From positions 1-64,000 of the forward strand of contig JBMNPF010000006.1 in the NCBI GenBank assembly GCA_050943475.1: a stretch of 64,000 bases of DNA, written 5' to 3'. The notes beneath the pieces were generated by a model, which worked only from the letters and a program-made list of their open reading frames with translations, had not been told where the DNA came from and did no database searches. The position numbers and the translations under genes were made by a program. Origin of the DNA: Metaruminococcus_A sp050943475. GTDB lineage: Bacteria; Bacillota; Clostridia; Oscillospirales; Ruminococcaceae. Shown here piece after piece: positions 8,007 to 16,293 of this stretch (its first letter is position 1; each line of letters opens with the position of its first letter).

Positions 8007-8599
8007 GCAAGGCTGAACTTCCGGAGGGTTTCCTCCTGCGCAAATGTTCAGCCGCAGACATCGGCCCGGATTTTTTAAAAGGGTACTGCCGTTATCAGGA
8101 GGTGGACCGGGTCTGGCGGAAGCGCGGCGAACGGTATGAGCTGGTCTCGGAGCCGTTTGTTGACGACTGGGATGCTCCCACCACTGCCCGGGTGGTAGGC
8201 ATTTGCCGGGAATGCGCGGCGTCCGGCGGTCTGGTCGCCGCAGTGTTTGATGGCCCGGCCGTTGTCGCGTTTGCGGTGCTGGCCCGGCAGCCATTCGGCA
8301 GCCGGAAGCAATACGCCGACCTGCTGGAGATGCAGGTTTCCCACCCTTACCGCCGCAAAGGGCTTGGCAAGCTGCTGTTCCGGCTTTGTGCGGAACAAGC
8401 GCGGGCGTGGGGTGCGGAAAAGCTTTATATTTCAGCGCATTCCGCAGAGCAGCCGCAGGCGTTTTATCGTGCGATGGGCTGTACGCTGGCCGAAGAAGTC
8501 AATTTTGCCCATGCGGAGCAGGAACCTTGCGACATCCAAATGGAGTGTCTGCTGGAGCGTTTTTTCGCACAGCAGAATGGGAAAACCAATCGAAATTAA
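8003..8599 (+). CDS. GNAT family N-acetyltransferase
   Basis: 198 aa. The acetyl-CoA-binding motif A is clear: LLEMQVSHPYRRKGLGKLLF (about residues 109-128) has the R/Q-x-x-G-x-G/A signature, followed by the helix AEQARAWGAEKLYISAH and FYRAMGC (motif B). The N-terminal 90 residues are the variable substrate side. It is coupled to the preceding HD gene by an ATGA overlap. Acceptor substrate unknown. Confidence 0.85.
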   Translation: MSKAELPEGFLLRKCSAADIGPDFLKGYCRYQEVDRVWRKRGERYELVSEPFVDDWDAPTTARVVGICRECAASGGLVAAVFDGPAVVAFAVLARQPFGSRKQYADLLEMQVSHPYRRKGLGKLLFRLCAEQARAWGAEKLYISAHSAEQPQAFYRAMGCTLAEEVNFAHAEQEPCDIQMECLLERFFAQQNGKTNRN

Positions 8600-8744
8600 T
8601 TCGGGTTCATGCAAACAGCCCATGGTGAGAACCGATAGGGCTGTTTTGTTTTGCCACAAAGTTTGGCAGGGCGCTTTTTATAATGATGTGCTGGCTTTTG
8701 GCGTTTCCCCTAAACACTGCCGAAAAAACTGTGAAAAAAGGCCA

Positions 8745-8773
8745 TTGCCTGTCCTGCTCGGGCATAGTATAAT
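8745..8773 (+). promoter_or_regulatory. Promoter of nhaC
   Basis: TTGCCT (8745-8750), 17-nt spacer, TATAAT (8768-8773). The ATG at 8772 lies inside the -10 box, which argues that translation begins downstream at GTG 8808. Confidence 0.75.
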
Positions 8774-8807
8774 GAAACGTATTATAATATCACCGGAGGG
8801 GAAGCCT

Positions 8808-10109
8808 GTGAAAAAAGGAAACTTTTGGGCGCTTTTACCTATTTTTGTCTTTTTAATTCTCTTTATCGGCGTCGGCGCGGCAACCGGCAGCATGTATACC
8901 ATGCCGGCGGTCATCGGGTTTTTAATTGCCCTTGCCGTAGCGTTTTTCCAAAACCGGAAACTGAAATTCGGTGAAAAGATCAAGATTGCAGCATCCGGCA
9001 TTGGGGATGAATCCATTTTTACCATGCTGCTCATTTTTCTGGCTGCCGGAGCGTTTTCCAGCGTGGTGGATGCGGCGGGCGGCGTTACCAGCACCGTCAA
9101 CTTTGGGCTTTCCATTATTCCGTCCGATTTTATGATCGTCGGTATTTTCATCGTCGGCTGCTTCATTTCGGTCTCCATGGGCACGTCGGTCGGGACCATC
9201 ACAGCCCTGACCCCCATTGCCGTCGGCATTGCGGATAAAACCAGCCTGCCGCTTGCCCTCTGCGTGGGCGCCGTGGTCTGCGGCGCCATGTTTGGTGACA
9301 ACCTTTCCATGGTTTCGGACACCACCATTGCCGCAGTCAAAACCCAGGGCTGCGAAATGAAGGATAAATTTAAGGCAAACTTTCTCATTGTCCTGCCTGC
9401 CGCCATTGTCACCATTGTTTTGCTTGTGGTGCGCACGCTGGGCAACAGCTATACCATCACCGGGGATCTGAGCTATAACCTCTGGCAGGTGCTTCCGTAT
9501 CTCATTGTACTGGTCGGCGCGTTGATTGGCTTCAACGTCTTTGTGGTGCTCATTTCCGGAATCTTAGCCTCCAGTGTCGTCGGCATCGTCATGGGGAAAT
9601 TCACCTTCTTGGAGCTGTTCGGCATCCTCGGCAAAGGGGTCGAGAGCATGTATGAGATCACCGTGATTTCACTGCTTGTCGCCGCTATTTTCCAGCTGGT
9701 CAAGGTGCACGGCGGCGTGCAGTTTATTGTGGAGAACATCAAAAAACGGGTGAAAAGCCGCCGCGGGGCCGAACTCGGTATGGCAGGTATGTCGATGCTG
9801 GTGGATTGCTGCACCGCAAACAACACCGTCGCCATTGTCATGGCAGGGCCGATTGCAAAGGAGATCGGCGCCGAATATGAGGTGGAACCCAAACGAATGG
9901 CCTCTATTCTGGATATTTTTACCTCGGTGACCCAGGGGATTATCCCATACGGAGCACAGCTTCTCACGGCAGCCGGGCTTGCGGCCATCTCTCCAATGGA
10001 GCTGATTCCCAACCTGTATTACCCCATTTTAATGGGAGTCAGCGCCGTTGTGTTTATCTGTTTTGTCCGCAGCCGTAAAAAGGCAGGCGGGGAAGTTTCG
10101 GCGCAGTAG
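8808..10109 (+). CDS. nhaC: NhaC-family Na+/H+ antiporter
   Basis: 433 aa from GTG 8808, chosen because GGAGGGG lies 7 nt upstream and the earlier ATG (8772) overlaps the -10 hexamer. About 10-11 hydrophobic segments span the protein. Conserved charged and small-residue motifs of the NhaC/ArsB-like superfamily are seen, such as SVSMGTSVGTITALTPIAVGIA and GAMFGDNLSMVSDTTIAA, plus SMLVDCCTANNTVAIVMAGP. It should exchange cytoplasmic Na+ for external H+ at the membrane, which would complement the probable Na+-pumping V-ATPase at 29-38 kb. Single-gene transcript ending at a strong terminator. Confidence 0.9.
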   Translation: MKKGNFWALLPIFVFLILFIGVGAATGSMYTMPAVIGFLIALAVAFFQNRKLKFGEKIKIAASGIGDESIFTMLLIFLAAGAFSSVVDAAGGVTSTVNFGLSIIPSDFMIVGIFIVGCFISVSMGTSVGTITALTPIAVGIADKTSLPLALCVGAVVCGAMFGDNLSMVSDTTIAAVKTQGCEMKDKFKANFLIVLPAAIVTIVLLVVRTLGNSYTITGDLSYNLWQVLPYLIVLVGALIGFNVFVVLISGILASSVVGIVMGKFTFLELFGILGKGVESMYEITVISLLVAAIFQLVKVHGGVQFIVENIKKRVKSRRGAELGMAGMSMLVDCCTANNTVAIVMAGPIAKEIGAEYEVEPKRMASILDIFTSVTQGIIPYGAQLLTAAGLAAISPMELIPNLYYPILMGVSAVVFICFVRSRKKAGGEVSAQ

Positions 10110-10140
10110 CGGTTGTTCTTGCCATTGAACATCAAAAAAA

Positions 10141-10168
10141 GGAGCTGGCCAGCGCCAGCTCCTTTTTT
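10141..10168. terminator. Bidirectional terminator between nhaC and the pseudogene
   Basis: GGAGCTGGC (10141-10149), 4-nt loop, GCCAGCTCC (10154-10162), T6 after and A7 before the stem, so it works on both strands. Confidence 0.9.
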
Positions 10169-10182
10169 CATTTTTACTTTTT

Positions 10183-10900
10183 TTATTCCAGTGGGGTGAG
10201 GTGGGTAAAGTCGGTGTCGGGAGGGAAACGCCAGCCGGCATGTTTGAACATGATGTAATATTCTGCATTTTGTTCTCCATAGCGGCATTTCATACGAAGT
10301 CCCAGTAGCGGTGGCGGGTCGCTGGATGCACATATATCGTGCCGTCCTACAGCTCAAAGGACACTTTACCGTTTTCCGGCGTAAAGGTTCGGGTGCGTTG
10401 CTTTAATAATTTGGCGCTGTAGTCGGGCTTGTTTTCAACAAAATAGGTGTTTACATAGCCGTGTTCACTGTAAATGCAATAATCAATAATGGAAACCTCT
10501 CCCTCTGGCTGTTCACAAAAAGAAATGGTGAACTGCGCGGGAGACATCCCGCCATAGCCTCCCTTTTCATTTACAAGTTCCGGAAGCGATCAAAAATTGT
10601 TTATCAGGTTCACAAACTAGGTGCGGTTCACCGCAGCTTGCGGCTCGCCGTCTCCGCTGACGAATGCGGCATCATAGGGCAGTTCACAGCGTTCTCCGTC
10701 GTGTTCTGCCGTCACGGTAATGCACGGAATGGATGGATCAAGCTGGCTTTCGTAATAACGGACCAGGCTTGGGAGTGAAGCGCTGCTAATTTTTGACTCT
10801 GGCTTAGCGGGGCTTTCTATATTCCGAAATGCATATGACAGTGATACTGCGAAAACTGCGATTACCGCAAGAGAGAAAAAAGTATGCTCTTTGTTTTCAT
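10183..10900 (-). pseudogene. Decayed fourth member of the exported YYxxxLDPxIP paralog family
   Basis: Pieces on the minus strand align in order with the three intact genes at 24.8-27.1 kb: MKTKSILFSL- and AVIAVFAVSLSYAF (signal/anchor), YYESQLDPSIPCITVTAE, LPYDA, NRT*FVNLINNF*SLPEL, FTISFCEQPEGEVSIIDY, VSFEL*, then in another frame LRMKCRYGEQNAEYYIMF and DFTHLTPLE. There are in-frame stops where relatives have Trp (TAG twice) and one further TGA. There is a frameshift near the signal sequence (about 10870) and another near 10300. An AT-rich TATAAT lies upstream on the minus strand near 10956-10961. It is clearly non-functional as a full protein. Confidence 0.85.
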
Positions 10901-11074
10901 AAGGATACTCCCATGCCATAACATGTCCTGATGAAATGAATAATTTTAATAATTATACCATAATTCTCCTAACACATAAGTTGTTTGTGAATGAATGTTG
11001 CAAAAACCAATTTTGTCTTTTGGGCTTCTCAAATTAAAATTCTTTCAGCGATGCAACCACCCCGCACCGGTTTG

Positions 11075-11083
11075 TGCTATAAT
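11075..11083 (+). promoter_or_regulatory. Extended -10 promoter of the serine hydrolase gene
   Basis: TGCTATAAT (TG at 11075-11076, TATAAT at 11078-11083). No good -35 is seen at the usual distance. Confidence 0.55.
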
Positions 11084-11120
11084 AAAAGCATTACCAAGCA
11101 ATGCAGAAGGAGGCTTATCC

Positions 11121-12635
11121 ATGCAGATGTTACAGCGCAGCACCCCATGGGCAGAGGGGCTGGATCCCAAAGCAGTCCTTGACCTGCTCCGTTATTACGA
11201 TCAAAACCAAACCGGCGTTCAGTCCATTATGATTCTCCGGCACGGCAGGGTCGTTGCCGAAGCGTGGTGGAACCCATACCGCGCAGAATTTCCACATATG
11301 CTCTTTTCCATGAGCAAAAGTTTTACCTCCATCGCGGTGGGGTTTGCCGTGCAGGAGGGCCTGCTTTCGATTCACGATAAGCTTCTTGATTTCTTCCCGG
11401 ACATTCTTTCGCCGGATGCCGGCCCCTGCGATTACATGAAAGAGCTCACCCTGCGGGATATGCTCCGTATGGCGACCGGGCATGTCACCGAACCGCCGGT
11501 CGGGGTACGCGGTACCAATGACGGCGACTGGATGTTCCGCTTTCTTTCATCCTACATCGAAAAAAAGCCGGGTACCCATTACCTTTACAATACCGCCGCC
11601 ACCTACATGCTGTCCGCCGTTGTCCAGCGGGTGTCCGGCATGAAACTGGTCGACTATTTAAAGCCGCGGCTTTTTGACCCGCTTGGTTTTGGGGAATACT
11701 GGTGGGAGCAAAGCCCGGAGGGCGTCTCTGCCGGCGGCACCGGGTTTAACCTTCAAACCGAGGATATTGCCAAGTTCGGCCTGTTCCTGTTGAATAAGGG
11801 CAGCTATGGCGGGGAACAGCTCCTTGACGCCAAATGGATTGAACAGGCCACCGCCAAACAGATTGATTTTACCGAGCATATGAACATCGACAGCCGCCAG
11901 GGTTACGGTTACCAGTTCTGGCGCTGTCAGCCGGAGGAATCCTACCGTGCGGCAGGTGCCTTCGCTCAGTTTTGCATTGTCCTGCCCAAGCAGGATATGG
12001 TTGTTGCCGTGACCTCCGGCGCACAGGACACCCAACCGGTGCTTACCGCTTTGTGGGAGATCCTGCTGCCCGGCCTTGGAAGCGAGGCGGAAAATATCGA
12101 ACAGAACCAGCAAGCGCTGGAGGCGTTTGCCGCTGGGCTGACGGTTCCGACAGCAGCTGGTGAACCGGACTCCCCGGAGGCCGCTGTTTATTGGGAACCG
12201 GTTTATGAGCTTTCTGAGAATGCCCTGCGGATCGAGCGGGTCGCTTTTTTTCGGAAGGATGGAGAAAACAAAATGCGCCTTACCGTCGGCGGTGTGGAAT
12301 CCGAGGTGCCTCTTGGCTACTCCCGCTGGGTGGATTCCACACCAGCCTGTGTCCCTCCGGTGACTTCCCGCGACATTGTCCCCGTCGACTGCAACCTCTC
12401 TGCCTGCGGCGCATGGACCAGCCCCAATACCTTTCGGGCGGTGCTCTGCTACAACCGCACGCCGTTCCGGGATATTCTGGACTTCCATTTTGATGCTTAC
12501 GGCTTTAAACTGCATCACCAGCGCAAGACCGGGTTTCATTTAGTCGATGATTTTTACTTCGGCCGACCGGTGACGGGGCCGCTGGCCGTTGCCAATCAGC
12601 CCGAGGAATCTCCCAAAGCGGAGTTTCGGTTTTAA
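11121..12635 (+). CDS. Serine hydrolase, beta-lactamase class C/PBP4*-like
   Basis: 504 aa from ATG 11121, which has GAAGGAGG 8-9 nt upstream; the open frame upstream is untranslated. Catalytic S63-x-x-K66 is in MLFSMSKSF, and a downstream YNT (LYNTAATYML) takes the place of the YxN motif. The serine-hydrolase domain covers about residues 10-330. The last 170 residues form a separate beta-rich domain seen in esterase/6-aminohexanoate-hydrolase-like members. No signal peptide is evident, which suggests cytosolic esterase, amidase or peptidase activity rather than antibiotic resistance. Monocistronic, convergent with no neighbour. Confidence 0.85.
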   Translation: MQMLQRSTPWAEGLDPKAVLDLLRYYDQNQTGVQSIMILRHGRVVAEAWWNPYRAEFPHMLFSMSKSFTSIAVGFAVQEGLLSIHDKLLDFFPDILSPDAGPCDYMKELTLRDMLRMATGHVTEPPVGVRGTNDGDWMFRFLSSYIEKKPGTHYLYNTAATYMLSAVVQRVSGMKLVDYLKPRLFDPLGFGEYWWEQSPEGVSAGGTGFNLQTEDIAKFGLFLLNKGSYGGEQLLDAKWIEQATAKQIDFTEHMNIDSRQGYGYQFWRCQPEESYRAAGAFAQFCIVLPKQDMVVAVTSGAQDTQPVLTALWEILLPGLGSEAENIEQNQQALEAFAAGLTVPTAAGEPDSPEAAVYWEPVYELSENALRIERVAFFRKDGENKMRLTVGGVESEVPLGYSRWVDSTPACVPPVTSRDIVPVDCNLSACGAWTSPNTFRAVLCYNRTPFRDILDFHFDAYGFKLHHQRKTGFHLVDDFYFGRPVTGPLAVANQPEESPKAEFRF

Positions 12636-12851
12636 TCCGGGTGGATAAAAAACGCGAAACCCTTTACCGGTTGGAAGAATCTTTTGTCCTGACCGTTGGC
12701 ACCGCTCGGAGCGTGTGCTGCGTCCTCCGTCTGGTCCGGCCCGGAAGGGTGTCCCATTCGGTTTCATATCGCCCAGCGGCTGTCGAACTGTTATTGATGC
12801 AGTACATACGTCTTATTTACCGCAATTCGTTTTGTTGAAGGGAGAACTGCA

Positions 12852-13391
12852 ATGAACTTTTCTGAATTGATCAAACGCCGTGAAAGCTGCCGCAAATACG
12901 CAGACCAGCGCGTCACCCGGGAACAGCTCACCGCCTGCCTGGAGGCGGCACGGCTTGCCCCCTCGGCCTGCAACAGCCAACCATGGCATTTTACCGTGGT
13001 CGACGACCCTGAGACTGCCTCTGCACTAGCCAAATGCACACAGGACATTGGAATGAACCGTTTTACCGACGAAGTCCCCGCTTTTGTGGTTGTCACCGAA
13101 GAAAAGGCGACTCTATCCGCCCGGATCGGCCAGTTCCTCAAAAGCCAAACCTATGCCCAGATCGATATTGGCCTCGCAGCCGCTTATTTTACCCTTGCGG
13201 CGGCGGAACAGGGGCTTGGCACCTGTATCCTCGGCTGGTTCAACGAGGATAAAATCAAGGAATTGACCGGTATTGCCAAATCCAAGCGTATCCGTCTGGT
13301 GATCTGTGTAGGATATCCCGCCTCAGAGACCCCGCGGGAAAAGGTGCGTAAACCGCTTGACGAAATTGTCACCTGGATGGAGGCAAAATAA
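12852..13391 (+). CDS. Nitroreductase family protein
   Basis: 179 aa, the usual length for a single nitroreductase fold. RRESCRKYADQRV near residue 10 and APSACNSQPWHF near 39-50 are the FMN-binding signatures; EQGLGTCILGWFNE near 118 is the second flavin-contact region. It should be a homodimeric FMN enzyme using NAD(P)H on nitro or quinone-like substrates. GAAGGGAGA precedes the ATG. Its TAA shares one base with the ATG of the NUDIX gene, so they form an operon. Confidence 0.9.
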   Translation: MNFSELIKRRESCRKYADQRVTREQLTACLEAARLAPSACNSQPWHFTVVDDPETASALAKCTQDIGMNRFTDEVPAFVVVTEEKATLSARIGQFLKSQTYAQIDIGLAAAYFTLAAAEQGLGTCILGWFNEDKIKELTGIAKSKRIRLVICVGYPASETPREKVRKPLDEIVTWMEAK

Positions 13392-13996
13392 TGAGCGCAG
13401 TGGAGTATCTCGATGTTTTGGACGACTCCTTTCAGATTGTCGGCAAAGTGCCGCGGGATGAAGCGCATGACAAGGGGCTTTTGCACCGTGTTGCTCATAT
13501 ATGGGTGATCTCGGTGGTGGACGGCTCCGTCTGGGTCTGGTTCCAGCAGCGCGCCCACAATAAAAAGGATTTTCCTTTGCTCTATGACGTCGCTGTCGGC
13601 GGGCATATTGATGCGGGCGAGCCGTTTCAGAAAGCCGCCGTCCGTGAAATGTGGGAGGAGCTCGGCCTGGTCGTCCAGGAAGAGGATTTGGAGTACATCG
13701 GCGCTTTTCGGGAAGATATTCTGCTCCCCGGTTTTACCGACCGCGAACTCTGTGAAACCTGGTTTTACTGCAATCCCAATCCTCCCTTTGTCCCTGGTGA
13801 GGAGGTTGAACGGGTGGTGCGCCTTTCTTTGGAGGAACTCGTCCGCACCGAATGTGGTACAGCTTGTATGGCGGCAGCCTATACCCAGCATGGAGAGGCC
13901 GTTTCCATTGCGTCGGAAGAGTGGTGCAGCCACGCCCGCGTTTTCCGGGAACTGGTCCTTCCAGCTCTGCAAAAGCGGAAAATAGCGGATCAATAG
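13391..13996 (+). CDS. NUDIX hydrolase
   Basis: 201 aa. A perfect Nudix box GGHIDAGEPFQKAAVREMWEE-LG (about residues 74-97) gives the GX5EX7REXXEEXGX pattern that binds the catalytic Mg2+. The N-terminal part (EYLDVLDDSFQIVGKVPRDEAHDKGLLHRVAHIWV) is typical of the IDI/YfcD-type subgroup that acts on nucleotide-diphosphate-like substrates. The exact substrate is unknown. Coupled to the nitroreductase by TAATG overlap; a perfect-stem terminator follows. Confidence 0.92.
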   Translation: MSAVEYLDVLDDSFQIVGKVPRDEAHDKGLLHRVAHIWVISVVDGSVWVWFQQRAHNKKDFPLLYDVAVGGHIDAGEPFQKAAVREMWEELGLVVQEEDLEYIGAFREDILLPGFTDRELCETWFYCNPNPPFVPGEEVERVVRLSLEELVRTECGTACMAAAYTQHGEAVSIASEEWCSHARVFRELVLPALQKRKIADQ

Positions 13997-14122
13997 ATGT
14001 GCGGCCGTCCTTTGGGCGGCCGCCGTTTAATCGGTTCGAATGCGCAGCTATATCGTTCGGAAGGCAGCCGGGAGAAGGGTCGCTGCTTTTGCCGGAGAAG
14101 GCATAGAGATTCTGCATTCTAA

Positions 14123-14158
14123 AACAGCCTGCCTCTAAAAAGAGGCAGGCTGTTTTTT
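14123..14158. terminator. Bidirectional terminator after the NUDIX gene
   Basis: A perfect 14-bp stem AACAGCCTGCCTCT (14123-14136)/AGAGGCAGGCTGTT (14141-14154), AAAA loop, then a T-run. Confidence 0.95.
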
Positions 14159-14449
14159 GAAAGTCGAATGGCATGTTAAACGTCAAAGATGAGTCAAACA
14201 TTGGCCGAAATCGTCCAAGACGCGTGGTGATGCATACCTGCCCAATGTTCGGCAGATGGAGTCAAACGCTTTACTCCATGCAATCGTTTCGCCCGTAAAA
14301 GGCAGCAGGCTGGAGTGAATTTTACTGGAAATGATGAAACTTCATTGCCGCAATTTGATCGTGCGTAAAGGGTTTCGCTTTTCATGCGACAAAGCCCGAA
14401 AAAAAGCAATGAAATTCAAATCGCTGTCCGTTTTATTGGACACTATATT
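14159..14449. other. Intergenic stretch upstream of the 45-aa ORF
   Basis: About 290 nt; no ORF with a ribosome binding site, no repeat and no riboswitch signature recognised. Confidence 0.4.
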
Positions 14450-14458
14450 TGCTATACT
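14450..14458 (+). promoter_or_regulatory. Extended -10 promoter of the 45-aa ORF
   Basis: TGCTATACT (TATACT at 14453-14458), about 48 nt before the start codon. Confidence 0.5.
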
Positions 14459-14506
14459 AATGCCATCCTATTAAGAGAACTGTAACCAAAAGAAAGGATG
14501 GTCGTT

Positions 14507-14644
14507 ATGATGGAGTATCGTCTTCAGGTGGTCAATGGACATATTGAGGTTTACAATACAAACGGTGGATTTGAATTTTCAGCCGATACCATGCAGGAAG
14601 CGCTGGAAGAACTGCGGATGGAATACGCCATCAGCGCGGCATAA
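14507..14644 (+). CDS. Small hypothetical protein, 45 aa
   Basis: Too short for routine ORF calling. MMEYRLQVVNGHIEVYNTNG, then GFEFSADTMQEALEELRMEYAIS-AA. AGAAAGGATGG sits at a good distance before ATG 14507 and a promoter lies upstream. Predicted as a two-strand hairpin followed by an acidic helix; no membrane segment. The last 14 nt overlap the 3' end of the convergent CARF nuclease gene. Function unknown. Its position next to an orphan nuclease is suggestive, but a regulatory or antitoxin role is only speculation. Confidence 0.6.
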   Translation: MMEYRLQVVNGHIEVYNTNGGFEFSADTMQEALEELRMEYAISAA

Positions 14645-15842
14645 TCGGGTCATGGCGGGCGTCGGTCAAATGGATCAGTGCTTTCTGGAATGCCTGGCGG
14701 GACATGCCGCCCACCTCCAGCACCGTCACCCCCATATCGCGGGCACGCTGAGCGGTGTAGGGGGAAGCCTCTTCCAGACTGCTTGCGGTCACCAGCACCG
14801 GCCGTGCCAAAGCGCCGCCAAACCGCCTCGCAATGCCGTCGATCTCATTGATGGCCAGCACCGATGGGGCGCCGATTTTGCAGGAGATAAAAAGCGGTAC
14901 AATCCCTTTGATGATAATATTGTCTATTTCATTGATGGTGCTGTTTTCACGCCCGCGTGAGTCCCAGTCAATGATGACGCTGGTCTGCACATCGTCAAAA
15001 AAGTTGGCACGCTGGGCGGTGTAGTAGGTGTATAGCTCCAGCCAGACCCCTGCGTCGCTCAGCAGGCGCTTGTACATGGCGTTTGCGTAGGTGTAGTGCA
15101 CCCGCCCGTTTTCCATGCGGTAGTTCTGCAAAACACCAATTTCCTCCAGTTTCCGCATAAACCGCGGCTGGCAGTGGACAATGGTCTTGAAATTAATGTG
15201 GATGTGCACCGGCGCGTGAATGGTCAGTTCGGGCTCTTCGCCGTCCTTATCCCCGCGAGCCGCCTGCTGAAAATAGGCGGCCTGTTTGTTCCAAACGCCA
15301 AGATCGCGAGCAATCAGCTGCCACACCGCCTCCACCTGTTCCCGGATCTCCGGGTCCTCCAGCAGCGGATCGTAATGCCCATGCCGCAGATAGGAACCGC
15401 CGGCCAGCACCAGCAGGTTTTCGGTTGAGATCACCGGATGCGTGAATCTGCCAGCCAGTGCCTCGCAGCGGCAAACGTTGACAAATTCTCCGGTGCGTAT
15501 GTTAAAAAACATCGCCGGGAGCCGGCGCCGCTCGCAAAGCATCCCGACCGAGACCAACAGCAGATCAGTACCGCCGGTAACGTCACAGACGCAGTCGTCA
15601 AACGCGGTGGTAATGTCATCCAACACGGCGGCAATCTGTTCCACGTCGTCGGTGCGCACCGGGTAAAAGAGCAACTCGGCCTGCAAGCCCTGCCGTTTAA
15701 AAAACAGCCGGATCTGCTGCTGCCGGATGTCGCTCATTAAATGTGCATCTCCTGCAAAGACCACCCGTTCCGGTTGAAAAGCAATGGCAGCATAAACATT
15801 CTCCACCGGTTCTTTATCAAATAGCTCGACCAATGTTTTCAT
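14631..15842 (-). CDS. Orphan CARF-domain nuclease, Card1/Can2-like (DUF1887)
   Basis: 403 aa. The N-terminal CARF-like Rossmann domain (about 1-150) has the ligand loop DVTGGTD at 87-93. A winged-helix linker follows (about 205-262, HIHINFKTIVHCQPRFMRKL). The C-terminal restriction-endonuclease-like domain has E269, NEIDN with D307, and FISCK with K322. This order matches Card1/Can2 effectors, which are activated by cyclic tetra-adenylate from type III CRISPR systems to cut DNA/RNA. The usual acidic residue two before the Lys (E-C-K) is Ser320 here, which may alter catalysis. No cas gene or CRISPR array is in the window. RBS AGGGGG precedes the ATG. Confidence 0.85.
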   Translation of the reverse strand: MKTLVELFDKEPVENVYAAIAFQPERVVFAGDAHLMSDIRQQQIRLFFKRQGLQAELLFYPVRTDDVEQIAAVLDDITTAFDDCVCDVTGGTDLLLVSVGMLCERRRLPAMFFNIRTGEFVNVCRCEALAGRFTHPVISTENLLVLAGGSYLRHGHYDPLLEDPEIREQVEAVWQLIARDLGVWNKQAAYFQQAARGDKDGEEPELTIHAPVHIHINFKTIVHCQPRFMRKLEEIGVLQNYRMENGRVHYTYANAMYKRLLSDAGVWLELYTYYTAQRANFFDDVQTSVIIDWDSRGRENSTINEIDNIIIKGIVPLFISCKIGAPSVLAINEIDGIARRFGGALARPVLVTASSLEEASPYTAQRARDMGVTVLEVGGMSRQAFQKALIHLTDARHDPIMPR

Positions 15843-15874
15843 ACCGCCGCCCCCTGTTTTTGTTGTATAGCCTT

Positions 15875-15903
15875 ATTATAAAGAATCCGCCCGGCCCTTT
15901 CAA
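15875..15903 (-). promoter_or_regulatory. Promoter of the CARF nuclease gene
   Basis: Minus strand: TTGAAA (15903-15898), 17-nt spacer, TATAAT (15880-15875). Confidence 0.75.
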
Positions 15904-15917
15904 GCACTGGGCGGATT
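15884..15917. promoter_or_regulatory. 9-bp inverted repeat over the CARF nuclease promoter
   Basis: AATCCGCCC (15884-15892) and GGGCGGATT (15909-15917) are exact reverse complements. They place one arm in the promoter spacer and the other just upstream of the -35. This fits an operator that would block RNA polymerase; a hairpin with 16-nt loop is the alternative. Confidence 0.4.
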
Positions 15918-16243
15918 TTCTGCACCAAAAGTAAATTTGTGCAGCACTCCTTTTTAAAAAGAACAACATATTGTATAGTGGGACAGAAATATACAAAATT
16001 AGACCAGCCTCGCTTTGATTTTTGCCTGAAAAATGGCAATTAGGCATCAGCGTTTCCGTTTATCCGCTTGCTCTTACACCGCATTTCGATCGAAATGCAT
16101 TGGCTTTTTCGGTTGTATCATTGAAAGATATCCGGTCAAATCACGGCAAAAACGGAATGTATTTTTCAAAAACAAACAACAAATTGTATGAATTGACATG
16201 ATATTACATACGGTAGATAAAAACTACAACAAAAAAATATTGC
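15918..16243. other. Intergenic region between divergent CARF nuclease and MerR genes
   Basis: AT-rich, about 325 nt, no supported ORF. It holds several TTGTATA-like boxes but nothing with a clear -35/-10 pair beyond the two promoters annotated at its ends. Confidence 0.4.
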
Positions 16244-16274
16244 TTGACTCTGACGCTGCGTCATGGTGTAGGCT
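16244..16274 (+). promoter_or_regulatory. MerR-type promoter/operator (19-bp spacer)
   Basis: TTGACT (16244-16249), 19-nt spacer, TAGGCT (16269-16274). A perfect palindrome TGACGC-T-GCGTCA (16251-16263) lies within the spacer. Over-long spacers with an internal dyad are the hallmark of promoters activated by DNA distortion by MerR-family regulators, so the downstream gene is probably autoregulated. Confidence 0.85.
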
Positions 16275-16293
16275 GTATTTGGAGGTGAGAAAT

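Noticed and set aside
7113..15965. 15-nt identical string GTGCAGCACTCCTTT near 7129 and 15938
   Set aside because: A match of this length between two places in 64 kb is expected by chance, and the flanks do not align.
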